This document shows, piece after piece, positions 1 to 7,896 of a stretch of 41,010 nt of DNA. Numbering within the stretch: position 1 is the stretch's first letter; every line of letters begins with the position of its first letter. The notes under the pieces are model-generated. The model searched no databases and was not told where the DNA came from. It saw only the letters and a list, made by a program, of their open reading frames with translations. The translations under genes were made by a program, and so were the position numbers. The DNA comes from Bacteroidales bacterium (lineage in GTDB: Bacteria; Bacteroidota; Bacteroidia; Bacteroidales; VadinHA17): positions 1-41,010 of the forward strand of contig JADGPU010000019.1 in NCBI GenBank assembly GCA_017882305.1, read 5' to 3'.

Positions 1-101
1 ATATAACGGATCCTGTTTTTCTTAAACCTGCAGTATTTCTTTTTCTTGATCTCAACGGTTGGTGGAGTCAAATATCTGATTTCCGATTCGTTCTGTGCCA
101 T
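1..101 (-). CDS. rpsR: 30S ribosomal protein bS18, N-terminal part (cut by window edge)
   Basis: The minus strand from the ATG at 101 reads MAQNESEIRYLTPPTVEIKK and continues with a KKYCRFKKNRIRY-like segment. That basic C-R-F-K-K-x-R-I stretch is the conserved start of bS18. Only the first 33 codons are in the window; the rest lies beyond base 1. The ATG is 3 nt past the rpsF stop, so the two genes are a typical rpsF-rpsR pair. A full AAGGAGG lies 8 nt upstream, inside the end of rpsF. bS18 binds bS6 on the 30S platform. The identification rests on the motif and the rpsF neighbour together. Confidence 0.93.
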   Translation of the reverse strand, partial: MAQNESEIRYLTPPTVEIKKKKYCRFKKNRIRY

Positions 102-104
102 ATT

Positions 105-458
105 TTATTCCTCCTTCGATTTACCTGATTCTTTCTGTTTTCTCTTCTTCTCTGCATATTCGACGGCAAATTTTTCCATCCTGAACGTCAAAAACCTGAT
201 TATCCTTTCATCTCTGCGATATTGGACTTCAAGTTTTTCGATCAGATCACCTGAACCTTTAAATTCAACCAGGTAATAAAAGCCCGTAGACTTTTTTTGG
301 ATTGGATAGGCTAGTTTCTTTAGACCCCAGTTCTCTTCATGAACGATCTCACCGCTATTGTCGGTGATGACCTTCTTGAATTTCTGTACCGCTTCCTTCA
401 TCTGATTCTCAGATAAAACGGGAGTTGCAATGAAAACGGTTTCGTACTGATTCAACAT
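105..458 (-). CDS. rpsF: 30S ribosomal protein bS6
   Basis: 117 residues. The order of blocks matches bS6: N-terminal [13 protein letters not shown], central [19 protein letters not shown], and [10 protein letters not shown] near residue 85. These form the beta-strand/helix core that packs against bS18. The C-terminal tail is lysine- and glutamate-rich, as usual. Length is normal for the family. The ATG at 458 is preceded by a good Bacteroidota promoter (497-526) and no Shine-Dalgarno. It is the first gene of an rpsF-rpsR operon that runs off the left edge; rplI often follows in this phylum but cannot be seen here. Confidence 0.97.
   Translation of the reverse strand: MLNQYETVFIATPVLSENQMKEAVQKFKKVITDNSGEIVHEENWGLKKLAYPIQKKSTGFYYLVEFKGSGDLIEKLEVQYRRDERIIRFLTFRMEKFAVEYAEKKRKQKESGKSKEE
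110..116 (-). promoter_or_regulatory. Strong Shine-Dalgarno sequence of rpsR inside the rpsF 3' end
   Basis: The minus strand reads AAGGAGG followed by 8 nt and the rpsR ATG. Most genes in this window have no recognisable Shine-Dalgarno, so a perfect one is notable. It fixes the rpsR start. Confidence 0.75.
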
Positions 459-496
459 AGTAATTAATTGTTTATTATTTATATGATTTTGGCTCG

Positions 497-526
497 CAAA
501 AGTACAACTATTTTGGTTTAATCAAA
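497..526 (-). promoter_or_regulatory. Bacteroidota-type promoter of rpsF
   Basis: On the minus strand TTTG (523-526) is followed after 18 nt by TACTTTTG (497-504). This matches the TTTG and TAnnTTTG (-33/-7) consensus of the primary sigma factor in Bacteroidota. The predicted transcript starts near 490, about 30 nt before the rpsF ATG. It is the best complete promoter match in the window. Confidence 0.7.
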
Positions 527-582
527 AATTATGTGATGAAAAATTCGATTTACCATGGATTTGGATTTATTTTTCCTTTCTT

Positions 583-610
583 CTTTTTCCTTTTTCCTTT
601 TTCCTTTTTG
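583..610 (+). repeat. 7-bp tandem repeat CTTTTTC x4 upstream of dnaX
   Basis: Four head-to-tail copies of CTTTTTC lie at 583-589, 590-596, 597-603 and 604-610, the last ending in G. They follow a shorter pyrimidine stretch beginning near 570. The array ends 2 nt before the dnaX -7 box, so the -33 position falls inside it. Confidence 0.85.
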
Positions 611-612
611 AC

Positions 613-620
613 TATATTTG
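613..620 (+). promoter_or_regulatory. Probable -7 box of dnaX
   Basis: TATATTTG matches TAnnTTTG and lies 37 nt before the dnaX ATG. No TTTG is present at the expected upstream distance; only the T-rich tandem repeat is there. This is a -7 element only. Confidence 0.5.
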
Positions 621-657
621 TGTTTCACGATTTTTGAAATACAACGATCACCAATTT

Positions 658-2376
658 ATGGAAAACTTCATAGTTTCAGCTAGGAAATACCGGCCTTCCA
701 GTTTTGATATGGTTATTGGTCAGGATTCTATAACAAATACGCTGAAAAGTGCTATTAAGAGCAAACATCTTGCACAGGCTTACCTTTTTTGTGGACCGAG
801 AGGCGTGGGGAAAACGACATGCGCAAGAATCTTTGCCAAGACAATTAATTGTAACAACCTTGGTGAAAACCTTGAGGCATGCGATGAATGTGAATCGTGT
901 CTGTCATTCAATTCGCTGAGATCCTTTAATATTCATGAACTGGATGCCGCTTCTAATAACAAGGTCGAGGATATCCGATCACTTAACGACCAGGTAAGGA
1001 TCCCTCCTCAGATCGGGAAGTACAGTATTTACATAATAGATGAAGTACATATGTTATCTTCATCAGCCTTCAATGCTTTTCTTAAAACAATTGAAGAGCC
1101 TCCTTCTCATGCTATTTTTATTTTAGCCACCACAGAAAAACACAAAATAATTCCAACTATTCTCTCCCGATGCCAGATATTCGATTTTAACAGGATCAGA
1201 ATTGAAGATATTGTTGGACAGTTGATGTATGTAGCTAAGAATGAAGGGATAACTGCAGCTGAAGAAGCGCTGCACATCATTGGTCAGAAAGCTGACGGAG
1301 CTATGCGTGATGCTTTATCAATTTTTGATCAGATAGTAAGCCTGAGTGGAAAAACTATCACCTATCAGGATGTCATAGAGAATCTCTATGTTCTCGATTA
1401 TGAGTATTATTTTAAAACAATTGATGCTGCTTTGATTGGTGATGTCTCCTCAGTGTTATTAACCTTTAATGAAGTCCTTGAGAAAGGATTTGACGGTCAT
1501 AATTTTATATCGGGACTCAACAGTCACCTCCGCGATCTTCTGGTCAGTAAAGATGAATCAACCCTCCAACTTCTCGAAGCGACACCCGTGATTAAAAAGA
1601 GATATCTGCAGCAAACAGGAAAGTGCCCTGTTGATTTCTTGTTCAAGGCTTTAGAGGTTGGAAACAATTGCGATCTTGCTTATAAAAGCAGCAAGAATCC
1701 ACGATTGCATATCGAGCTTTCACTGATCAGGTTATGCAGGTTTATGAATGAAGCTGAGGAGCCTTCAGAAAAAAAAAAGTCTGATCCCCTTCCCTTACCT
1801 TCAGAATCAGAGATAATACGGCAAGAGGATCAGCTTTCTGAAAAAAAGATTATTAATCAGGAAATGATATCGGGAAAACACGATCCTGTTATTGAGAAAC
1901 CATCCAAAACACTCTCTATAAAAAATATCATTTCTGAAGATATTAAACCGTCAGAGAAAAAGGAGGAGGGATTGGTTCTGAATGATCCTGAAGTTCTTTT
2001 AAAACCTAAGGATGAGTTTACTCCCCAGGCTTTCGATGTTGCCTGGCAGGAATTTACAGATAAGCTTAAAGGAGAGGGTACACGAATCGTAAGCATGTTT
2101 AAATCAATCAGGCCTGAAGTGGAAAACGATCAGAGTATAAAAATCCATCTCAGTAACGCAGCACAAAAAGATACATTCATATTAAATTATAAACCAAAAC
2201 TCATTAGCTTTCTGGAGAGTAAGTTCATTCTTTCCAATATAGATATTGAAACTACTGTGGATCTTTCAGAAACAAGTGATGTTTTGTATTCTGATGAACA
2301 GAAGCTAAATTATCTTATCAATAAATATCCTATTCTGAAGGATATGAAGAAAACTTTTAATCTTGATATTACCTAG
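658..2376 (+). CDS. dnaX: DNA polymerase III subunit tau (and predicted gamma)
   Basis: 572 residues. It is the clamp-loader ATPase that ties the polymerase cores to the replisome. Visible from the N terminus: the RKYRPSSFDMVIGQ entry motif, Walker A GPRGVGKTT (46-54), four zinc-binding cysteines C65, C75, C78 and C81, Walker B DEVH (128-131), and the SRC motif (170-172). The AAA+ and collar part ends near residue 365. A charged linker follows, then a C-terminal tau region. I start at the ATG at 658 because ENFIVSARKYRP is the normal N terminus; an in-frame TTG at 634 would add eight residues. Codons 371-374 lie on an A10 run that looks like a frameshift site (see 1756-1784). The kinase gene follows after 38 nt. 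Confidence 0.97.
   Translation: MENFIVSARKYRPSSFDMVIGQDSITNTLKSAIKSKHLAQAYLFCGPRGVGKTTCARIFAKTINCNNLGENLEACDECESCLSFNSLRSFNIHELDAASNNKVEDIRSLNDQVRIPPQIGKYSIYIIDEVHMLSSSAFNAFLKTIEEPPSHAIFILATTEKHKIIPTILSRCQIFDFNRIRIEDIVGQLMYVAKNEGITAAEEALHIIGQKADGAMRDALSIFDQIVSLSGKTITYQDVIENLYVLDYEYYFKTIDAALIGDVSSVLLTFNEVLEKGFDGHNFISGLNSHLRDLLVSKDESTLQLLEATPVIKKRYLQQTGKCPVDFLFKALEVGNNCDLAYKSSKNPRLHIELSLIRLCRFMNEAEEPSEKKKSDPLPLPSESEIIRQEDQLSEKKIINQEMISGKHDPVIEKPSKTLSIKNIISEDIKPSEKKEEGLVLNDPEVLLKPKDEFTPQAFDVAWQEFTDKLKGEGTRIVSMFKSIRPEVENDQSIKIHLSNAAQKDTFILNYKPKLISFLESKFILSNIDIETTVDLSETSDVLYSDEQKLNYLINKYPILKDMKKTFNLDIT
1756..1784 (+). promoter_or_regulatory. Predicted -1 frameshift or slippage site in dnaX producing gamma
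   Basis: Ten A residues (1769-1778) are followed by G. The zero-frame codons are GAA AAA AAA AAG, so the A-AAA-AAG heptamer (1773-1779) used by E. coli dnaX is in the right phase. GAGGAG (1756-1761) sits 11 nt upstream. After a -1 shift the frame reads GTC TGA, with the stop at 1782-1784, giving a product of 374 residues plus Val. A weak inverted repeat, TCTGAT (1780-1785) with ATCAGA (1806-1811), lies downstream. The A10 run could also cause transcriptional slippage, as in Thermus dnaX. Confidence 0.65.
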
Positions 2377-2414
2377 GACAACCTGAATAAATTTTACCAA
2401 TCAAATGTATCGAA

Positions 2415-4334
2415 TTGAAAAAGAAACTTGAAATATCTGACGGTAATGATTATTTGAAATTCCTGACAAGAGAAAAGGATATTTCAGACCAGATTATTAA
2501 CCATTCCAGGTCAATGATAACTATCATTAACCGGGATTATATTTATGAGAAAGTTAATTCTACTTTTTGTAACGCTCATAAGGTCGTTCTGGATAGTATT
2601 CTTGGGAGATCGCTGGGAGATGTGTGGGGACATGATACTTTTCAAAATGCAATTAAGAGAAATGTTGACATATGTTTCTCTGGAAAAACTGTACAGTATG
2701 AAGCAACTTTTATTACTCCTCAGTCAGGCAAAAGACATTTCGAAGTAGTATTCAGACCTTTGTCTGTTGAGTCTGGCAAGATTACGCATCTCCTGGCAGA
2801 AACATTCGATATTGATGATCTGAAAACTACGAAGCAGGCTGTTAAGGAAAAAGAAGAAGAGATCAGGAAGATTGAATCAAATCTTCCTATTGGTTTCCTC
2901 AGATGCGATCCTAAAGGAAAAATTTTAAACGCCAATGAAGCTTTTTTAACGATTGCGGATTGTCATGATGAGTTGTCAATTACCAAGATGAATCTTAAGA
3001 GCTTCTATCTGGAGAAAGAACTTTTTGAAATACAGATTGCCCAACTTACTGAAAGCCATACCAAAAACTTCGGAAGGGTCTATCTGAAAAACTGCTATGG
3101 AAAGGAAATACCATGTCGGATAAGTGGGTTTCTTGCTGTTAACGGATCGGGGACTCCGGCTTATATTGATTTTGCAGTTGAAGATTGCTCACGGGAATTG
3201 ATGCTCGAGAATCGTCTGCTCCAGGCCCAGAAACTTGAGACAATTGGATCTCTGGCAGGTGGAATAGCACACGATTTCAATAATATACTGGCTACAATTT
3301 CAGGATACTCGGAAATGTTGCACGATGATCTTCCGAAGAATTCAGACCTGTCTGAGAAAGTAAGCAGGATACAAGGAGCAGTTAAGAAAGCTCAATCTAT
3401 TACAAATCAAATACTTACATTTAGCAGGCAAGTCGAACAGGAGAAGGTGCTGATAGACGTCTCAGAAGTTCTTAAAGAGACTATTGGATTCGTCAAATCA
3501 TCAATTCCATCCAATATAGTCCTGAAAAGCAGGATTTCAAAAATGAATGCCAATGTCCTTGCTGATCCGACTCAATTATTCAGAGTTTTTCTAAACCTGA
3601 TGACTAATGCCATCCAGGCAATGGAAGAAAATGGCGGTATCTTGTCAGTAAATATTGCATTGGTTAAAAGAGAGTTCGTACAACATGAACTCAATAAAGA
3701 TATAGTTGCAGATGAGTATGTATTGCTGACTTTTAAAGATACAGGAGAAGGCATGGAACCATACCTTATCGGAAGAATCTTTGAACCCTTTTTTACAACG
3801 CGTGAAGTTGGAAGAGGTACGGGTCTTGGCTTATCGGTTATCCATGGCATAATAACAGAAATGGAAGGAGAAATTGTTGTATCAAGCAAGAAGGAGAAAG
3901 GTTCTGTATTCAATGTTTATCTTCCGGTCTCGAAAAGTTATTCATCTGTCACCAGCAAAAAAGGCAGCATGAAAAAAATACTGTTTATTACGGGAAATAA
4001 ATATGAATCCAGGATATTATCACTAGCTCTTGAAAGTGCAGGTTATGAGCTTATTTTTGTATCTGATGGAAGAAATTTTGTTAAAGTCATGACTAATATC
4101 AGGGAACGGCCTGATATGGTTATCTACATGAGCGATTCGAAGCAGATCAAACCGGAAGATCTTGTCGGAATATTCAGAAGTCAGAAAATTCTTACTCCCT
4201 GTATACTTATCTCTGACCCAAACCAGGATATATCAGATGAAAAATTACTAAATTCGGGAATTATAAATCAACAATTGACAAAGCCGGTTTCTCTTAAAGA
4301 AATCAGGAACGCAATTCAGGAATTATTAAGATAA
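2415..4334 (+). CDS. Soluble PAS-PAS hybrid histidine kinase with degenerate receiver
   Basis: 639 residues from a TTG start. No transmembrane segment is seen, so it should be cytoplasmic. Order: PAS-like domain (about 28-135), short charged helix, second PAS-like domain (about 150-260), HisKA with phospho-acceptor H286 in GGIAHDFNN, HATPase with N398, DTGEGM (442-447) and GTGLGLS (468-474), then a receiver-like domain (520-639). The receiver has lost the N-terminal acidic pair and has Met572 where the phosphorylated Asp should be, though S600 and K623 remain; it is probably a pseudo-receiver. The TTG is preferred because the next ATG (residue 34) would cut into the first PAS domain. A receiver-only protein follows after 24 nt. 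The signal sensed is unknown. Confidence 0.88.
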   Translation: MKKKLEISDGNDYLKFLTREKDISDQIINHSRSMITIINRDYIYEKVNSTFCNAHKVVLDSILGRSLGDVWGHDTFQNAIKRNVDICFSGKTVQYEATFITPQSGKRHFEVVFRPLSVESGKITHLLAETFDIDDLKTTKQAVKEKEEEIRKIESNLPIGFLRCDPKGKILNANEAFLTIADCHDELSITKMNLKSFYLEKELFEIQIAQLTESHTKNFGRVYLKNCYGKEIPCRISGFLAVNGSGTPAYIDFAVEDCSRELMLENRLLQAQKLETIGSLAGGIAHDFNNILATISGYSEMLHDDLPKNSDLSEKVSRIQGAVKKAQSITNQILTFSRQVEQEKVLIDVSEVLKETIGFVKSSIPSNIVLKSRISKMNANVLADPTQLFRVFLNLMTNAIQAMEENGGILSVNIALVKREFVQHELNKDIVADEYVLLTFKDTGEGMEPYLIGRIFEPFFTTREVGRGTGLGLSVIHGIITEMEGEIVVSSKKEKGSVFNVYLPVSKSYSSVTSKKGSMKKILFITGNKYESRILSLALESAGYELIFVSDGRNFVKVMTNIRERPDMVIYMSDSKQIKPEDLVGIFRSQKILTPCILISDPNQDISDEKLLNSGIINQQLTKPVSLKEIRNAIQELLR

Positions 4335-4358
4335 ACACCTAACCTTAAAATATATACA

Positions 4359-4739
4359 ATGCCAGGAGTACTAATCGTTGAGGATGATAAAGAACTGAGA
4401 GAAATGTTAAAGATGTCGCTTTTAAGAAGAAATTTTACAGTTCTTGAGGCTGAAAATGGCAAAGCTGCAATCATGCATTTCAAACCATTAATTACAGATC
4501 TTGTTGTTACTGACCTGATTATGCCTGAGGAAGATGGTCTGAAGGTAGTTATAAAACTCAGGGAATTAAAACCATCAATCAAGATAATTGCCATATCAGG
4601 TGGAGGCAAAGTAGGGCCCGGAAGTTATCTGAATCTGGCAAAAGCACTTGGTGCAGATGCAATATATTCAAAGCCTTTTTCAATAAATGACTTAATTGCA
4701 AAAATAGAGCAGTTGTTAGATAATGAACACCTTAATTAA
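4359..4739 (+). CDS. Single-domain (CheY-like) response regulator
   Basis: 126 residues, a complete receiver domain with no output domain. Visible are the acidic pocket near residues 8-10 (VEDD), phospho-acceptor D52 in VVTDLIMP, S80 in AISGGG, and K105 in YSKPFS. It lies 24 nt after the hybrid kinase, whose own receiver is degenerate. The simplest inference is that this protein takes the phosphate from H286 of that kinase. With no DNA-binding or enzymatic domain it must act by protein contact or as part of a phosphorelay. The target is not in the window. Confidence 0.9.
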   Translation: MPGVLIVEDDKELREMLKMSLLRRNFTVLEAENGKAAIMHFKPLITDLVVTDLIMPEEDGLKVVIKLRELKPSIKIIAISGGGKVGPGSYLNLAKALGADAIYSKPFSINDLIAKIEQLLDNEHLN

Positions 4740-4778
4740 AGTAGCTGTTATTATGATAACCTATTAAAACTTATTTAT

Positions 4779-5291
4779 ATGTTAAAGAAAAAAATTGAGG
4801 ATATCTGCAACAGACAGGTAGAAAGAGAAGGTTATTCTTCTAATCTTTATCTTGCTATGGCATCATGGGCCGAAAATAATGGCTTAAGTGGTGTCGCATC
4901 ATGGATGTATAGCCAGTCAGATGAAGAAAGAATTCATATGCTTAAGTTTATTAAGTATATAAATGAAAGAGGCGGGAAAGCTGTTATGCCGGCTTTGAAA
5001 AAACCTGCAACTGAATTTAAAAGTGTTGAGGATGTTTTTAAAGAAGTATTGAAACATGAAGAGTTTGTTACTGCAAGTATCAACGAAATCGTTGCTCTGA
5101 CTCTTGAGGAGAAGGACTTTAATACACATAATTTTCTGCAATGGTTTGTAATGGAGCAGGTTGAAGAAGAGACCTCAGTGAGAATGGTACTTGACAAGCT
5201 CCATCTTGTAGGAAAAAACAATATGTATGAGTTCGACAGAGATATTCTGGGTTTGAGAAAACCGGCCGCTAATGCAGGTGTTACTACATGA
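4779..5291 (+). CDS. ftnA: Non-heme bacterial ferritin
   Basis: 170 residues, full length for FtnA. Ferroxidase ligands align by position with E. coli FtnA: E17, E50, H53, E94, Q127 and E130, and NFLQWFV is the conserved helix before the last ligands. It stores iron as a ferric mineral in a 24-mer shell in the cytoplasm and protects against iron-driven oxidative damage. It follows the response regulator after 39 nt. Its stop codon overlaps the start of the secreted peptidase in an ATGA junction, so the two are probably translationally coupled. No clear operator for an iron regulator was found upstream. Confidence 0.95.
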   Translation: MLKKKIEDICNRQVEREGYSSNLYLAMASWAENNGLSGVASWMYSQSDEERIHMLKFIKYINERGGKAVMPALKKPATEFKSVEDVFKEVLKHEEFVTASINEIVALTLEEKDFNTHNFLQWFVMEQVEEETSVRMVLDKLHLVGKNNMYEFDRDILGLRKPAANAGVTT

Positions 5292-7780
5292 AGAGACTTC
5301 TTTCCCTTTTGACAGGGTTGCTTATTTTTAATTCGGTTCTTCCTTTAAGGGCTCAGGATCTGATAAAGAATTCTTCCGTTACAGGGGTCTGTTATGCCGG
5401 AAAAAAAGTAAATAAGTTTTATATTCCACCTCCGGATGCATTTTTCAGAAAAGGCGGGTCAAAAAACGGAGGTTCAATAACTGTCTATTATTCTGGTTTC
5501 TCCACCCAGGCAAAAACAGCTTTTGAGTATGCAGCGTCGATACTGAAAGTAATGCTTCCGTCGGATGCTAAGCTCACAGTTAATGCAAACTGGGAGAAAA
5601 TATCAACTTCTGGTGTACTTGCCCAGTCAACAATCACAGGATTCTATGGAGGGGCCGGAATTGATGCCCTGAACCCTTTGGTATATTACCCTGTTGCACT
5701 TGCTGAAAAGATCGCCGGCAGAAGCCTTAATGATGATTTACAAGGTGATATATCGTTGGCGGTCAACAGTTCAATAAACTGGTACCTTGGCACTGACGGA
5801 CAAACACCTGTTCAGAAGTATGATCTGGTTACAGTCGTAATACATGAGATGTGCCATGGATTGGGTTTTTTTGACAGCTTTGGTTATGATGGAACTTTGG
5901 GTTCGTACGGCTCTATACCGATGATCTATGATACTTTTGTTGAAAATAATGGTGGAAGTAAATTAACTGATACTACGAAATTTATTAATAATTCAAGTGC
6001 TCTTGGGAATCAGCTTATTGGAAATCTGCTGTACTTCAACGGTCCGCTACTGAAAAAATATGCATTATCCAATAATTATTCGAATTTAAGAGCTAAATTA
6101 TATGCCCCTTCAACCTGGGATGTTGGATCAAGTGTTTCCCATCTGGATGAATCGGCAACACTTCGTATAAATTCGCTGATGACTCCTTTTATTGATCTTG
6201 GAGAGGCAATTCATGACCCCGGAAAATATACATTTTCGATACTTGGAGATCTTGGCTGGATCAATACAAGAATAATCCATACACCAATCGGGGATACGGA
6301 AGATCATTTATCTCAGATTTTACTTTCAGCAGTTATCAAATCAGATACAACTTATAATCATAATAAGGTTGGTGTCGTTTTCTCTTTTGATAAATTTCTG
6401 ACAAGCGACTCTCTTTACCTTGCCTCTCCGAATTCAAATGATACTTACAATACTGCAATTCCCATTCCTGATTATAATTTGGAATTACAGTATTATTTCT
6501 TTGTGGAGGATTATTTCCTAAGGACTTACAGATCACCCTCTGTATATAAAGATTATTCCTTTATTAAAAATAACCGGTATCATATTTTTATTGGAACGGA
6601 CACCGTAAAGCCGGTAATATCTCATACGCCGGTTACCTATTATTTACAGACAGTCGATTCAATAAAATATAATGCCTCGGTAACTGATAATCTTGGTCTT
6701 GATTCGGTTTATGTCGAATTCAAAGTAAATCATGGCCCTTCAAAATTTATCCGTTTGAAAAAAGGGCAAACTGATAAGTATAGCTCTGCTTTTGATGCCA
6801 GATCATTGTCATTAAAAGGGCACGATTCAATAGAATACAAAATATTTGCAGTTGATACAGCTATGGTCCCGAATGTAGGTTCATTACCTAAAACAGGATT
6901 TTTCGTAACCCATATCGAGGAAATCTCTTCAACTCTCTCCGCATATTCTACAGATTTTTCAAATGCCGCGCCTGATTTCTTTAATATTGGGTTTGATATT
7001 TCGAAGGCTGCAGGCTTCAGTAAGTATGGTCTGAATACAAAACACCCGTATGAGAGTCCGGAGGATAACAATAAAAGTATTGAATACATTTCAATATTAA
7101 GACATCCCTTGAAATTTGATGAATCCGGGATGCTGATCAACTATAATGAAGTTGTCCTTGTTGAACCCGGAGCAGCCGGATCGGTTTTCGGATCACCTGA
7201 TTTTTTTGATTATGTTATTGTGGACGGTTCAAAAAACTTTGGCAAGACATGGTTTGGTCTTAACGATGGTTACGACAGCAGATTATTCCCTTCATGGGAG
7301 ACAGCTTATAATAGCAGTATTGTAGGAAATAACTCTACATATATTGGTACCGAATCCATGCTTCAAAAACATATTTTTCTGTACCATCCGTCCGTCAATA
7401 TTTCTGCAGGTGATACTTTATTGTTGAGATTCAGACTGTTCTCTGATCCATTTGCAAACGGATGGGGATGGGTTATTGAGGATTTAAAAATCAGCCCTCT
7501 TATTGATGCCGTTACAGAAATCGATAATCATCCTGTTATTGTATATCCTAATCCTGGTAAGGGGCGTATAAAAATAAGTACTGATATTCCGGGTATACAG
7601 AATTATAAATCGTTTCGTTACAGTATCTTCAATTCATCCGGCATCTGTCTGATAAACGCTAGGACTTCAGGAACTGCTGAAACATTGGTTGATATTTCTG
7701 CTTACCCATCCGGAATGTATATTATTGTCTTGTACCTGGATGATGGAATAAAGACGTTTAAATATAGTCTTATAAAATAA
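5288..7780 (+). CDS. Secreted metallopeptidase-like protein with T9SS sorting domain
   Basis: 830 residues. A signal peptide is clear: KR, hydrophobic stretch to about residue 20, probable cleavage after RA. Residues 186-196 give HEMCHGLGFFD, which fits the HExxHxxGxxD zinc site of snapalysin-type metzincins, with Asp instead of the third His. A Met-turn candidate, NSLMTP (295-300), follows. The middle (about 440-545) looks like beta-sandwich repeats. The C terminus, from about residue 745 with VYPNPGKG and ending in a KYSLIK-like strand, is a type A T9SS sorting domain, so the protein should cross the outer membrane and be anchored or released. It overlaps the ferritin gene by 4 nt. The substrate is unknown. 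Confidence 0.85.
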   Translation: MKRLLSLLTGLLIFNSVLPLRAQDLIKNSSVTGVCYAGKKVNKFYIPPPDAFFRKGGSKNGGSITVYYSGFSTQAKTAFEYAASILKVMLPSDAKLTVNANWEKISTSGVLAQSTITGFYGGAGIDALNPLVYYPVALAEKIAGRSLNDDLQGDISLAVNSSINWYLGTDGQTPVQKYDLVTVVIHEMCHGLGFFDSFGYDGTLGSYGSIPMIYDTFVENNGGSKLTDTTKFINNSSALGNQLIGNLLYFNGPLLKKYALSNNYSNLRAKLYAPSTWDVGSSVSHLDESATLRINSLMTPFIDLGEAIHDPGKYTFSILGDLGWINTRIIHTPIGDTEDHLSQILLSAVIKSDTTYNHNKVGVVFSFDKFLTSDSLYLASPNSNDTYNTAIPIPDYNLELQYYFFVEDYFLRTYRSPSVYKDYSFIKNNRYHIFIGTDTVKPVISHTPVTYYLQTVDSIKYNASVTDNLGLDSVYVEFKVNHGPSKFIRLKKGQTDKYSSAFDARSLSLKGHDSIEYKIFAVDTAMVPNVGSLPKTGFFVTHIEEISSTLSAYSTDFSNAAPDFFNIGFDISKAAGFSKYGLNTKHPYESPEDNNKSIEYISILRHPLKFDESGMLINYNEVVLVEPGAAGSVFGSPDFFDYVIVDGSKNFGKTWFGLNDGYDSRLFPSWETAYNSSIVGNNSTYIGTESMLQKHIFLYHPSVNISAGDTLLLRFRLFSDPFANGWGWVIEDLKISPLIDAVTEIDNHPVIVYPNPGKGRIKISTDIPGIQNYKSFRYSIFNSSGICLINARTSGTAETLVDISAYPSGMYIIVLYLDDGIKTFKYSLIK

Positions 7781-7785
7781 AAAGT

Positions 7786-7813
7786 AAAACCCCGCTGGAA
7801 TGGCGGGGTTTTT
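7786..7813 (+). terminator. Rho-independent terminator after the secreted peptidase
   Basis: AAAACCCCGC (7786-7795) pairs perfectly with GCGGGGTTTT (7803-7812) around a 7-nt loop and ends in five T. It begins 6 nt after the stop codon and closes the plus-strand group that precedes secA. Confidence 0.9.
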
Positions 7814-7855
7814 GCATAAATTGGTTTTTGGGAATTCTATATTGGAAAATAAAGC

Positions 7856-7863
7856 TAATTTTG
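7856..7863 (+). promoter_or_regulatory. Probable -7 box of secA
   Basis: TAATTTTG fits TAnnTTTG and lies 33 nt before the secA ATG, just after the upstream terminator. A TTTG at 7827-7830 is 25 nt upstream, longer than the usual spacer, so only the -7 box is called. Confidence 0.5.
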
Positions 7864-7896
7864 CTGGATATTTAAAAAAATGTAAAACACCTTAAA

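Noticed and set aside
634..657. TTG start eight codons upstream for dnaX
   Set aside because: The ATG at 658 gives the normal ENFIVSARKYRP N terminus; the extra residues have no family support.
4747..4760. GTTAT/ATAAC hairpin between the response regulator and ferritin genes as a terminator
   Set aside because: A 5-bp AT-rich stem without a T-tract is too weak to call.
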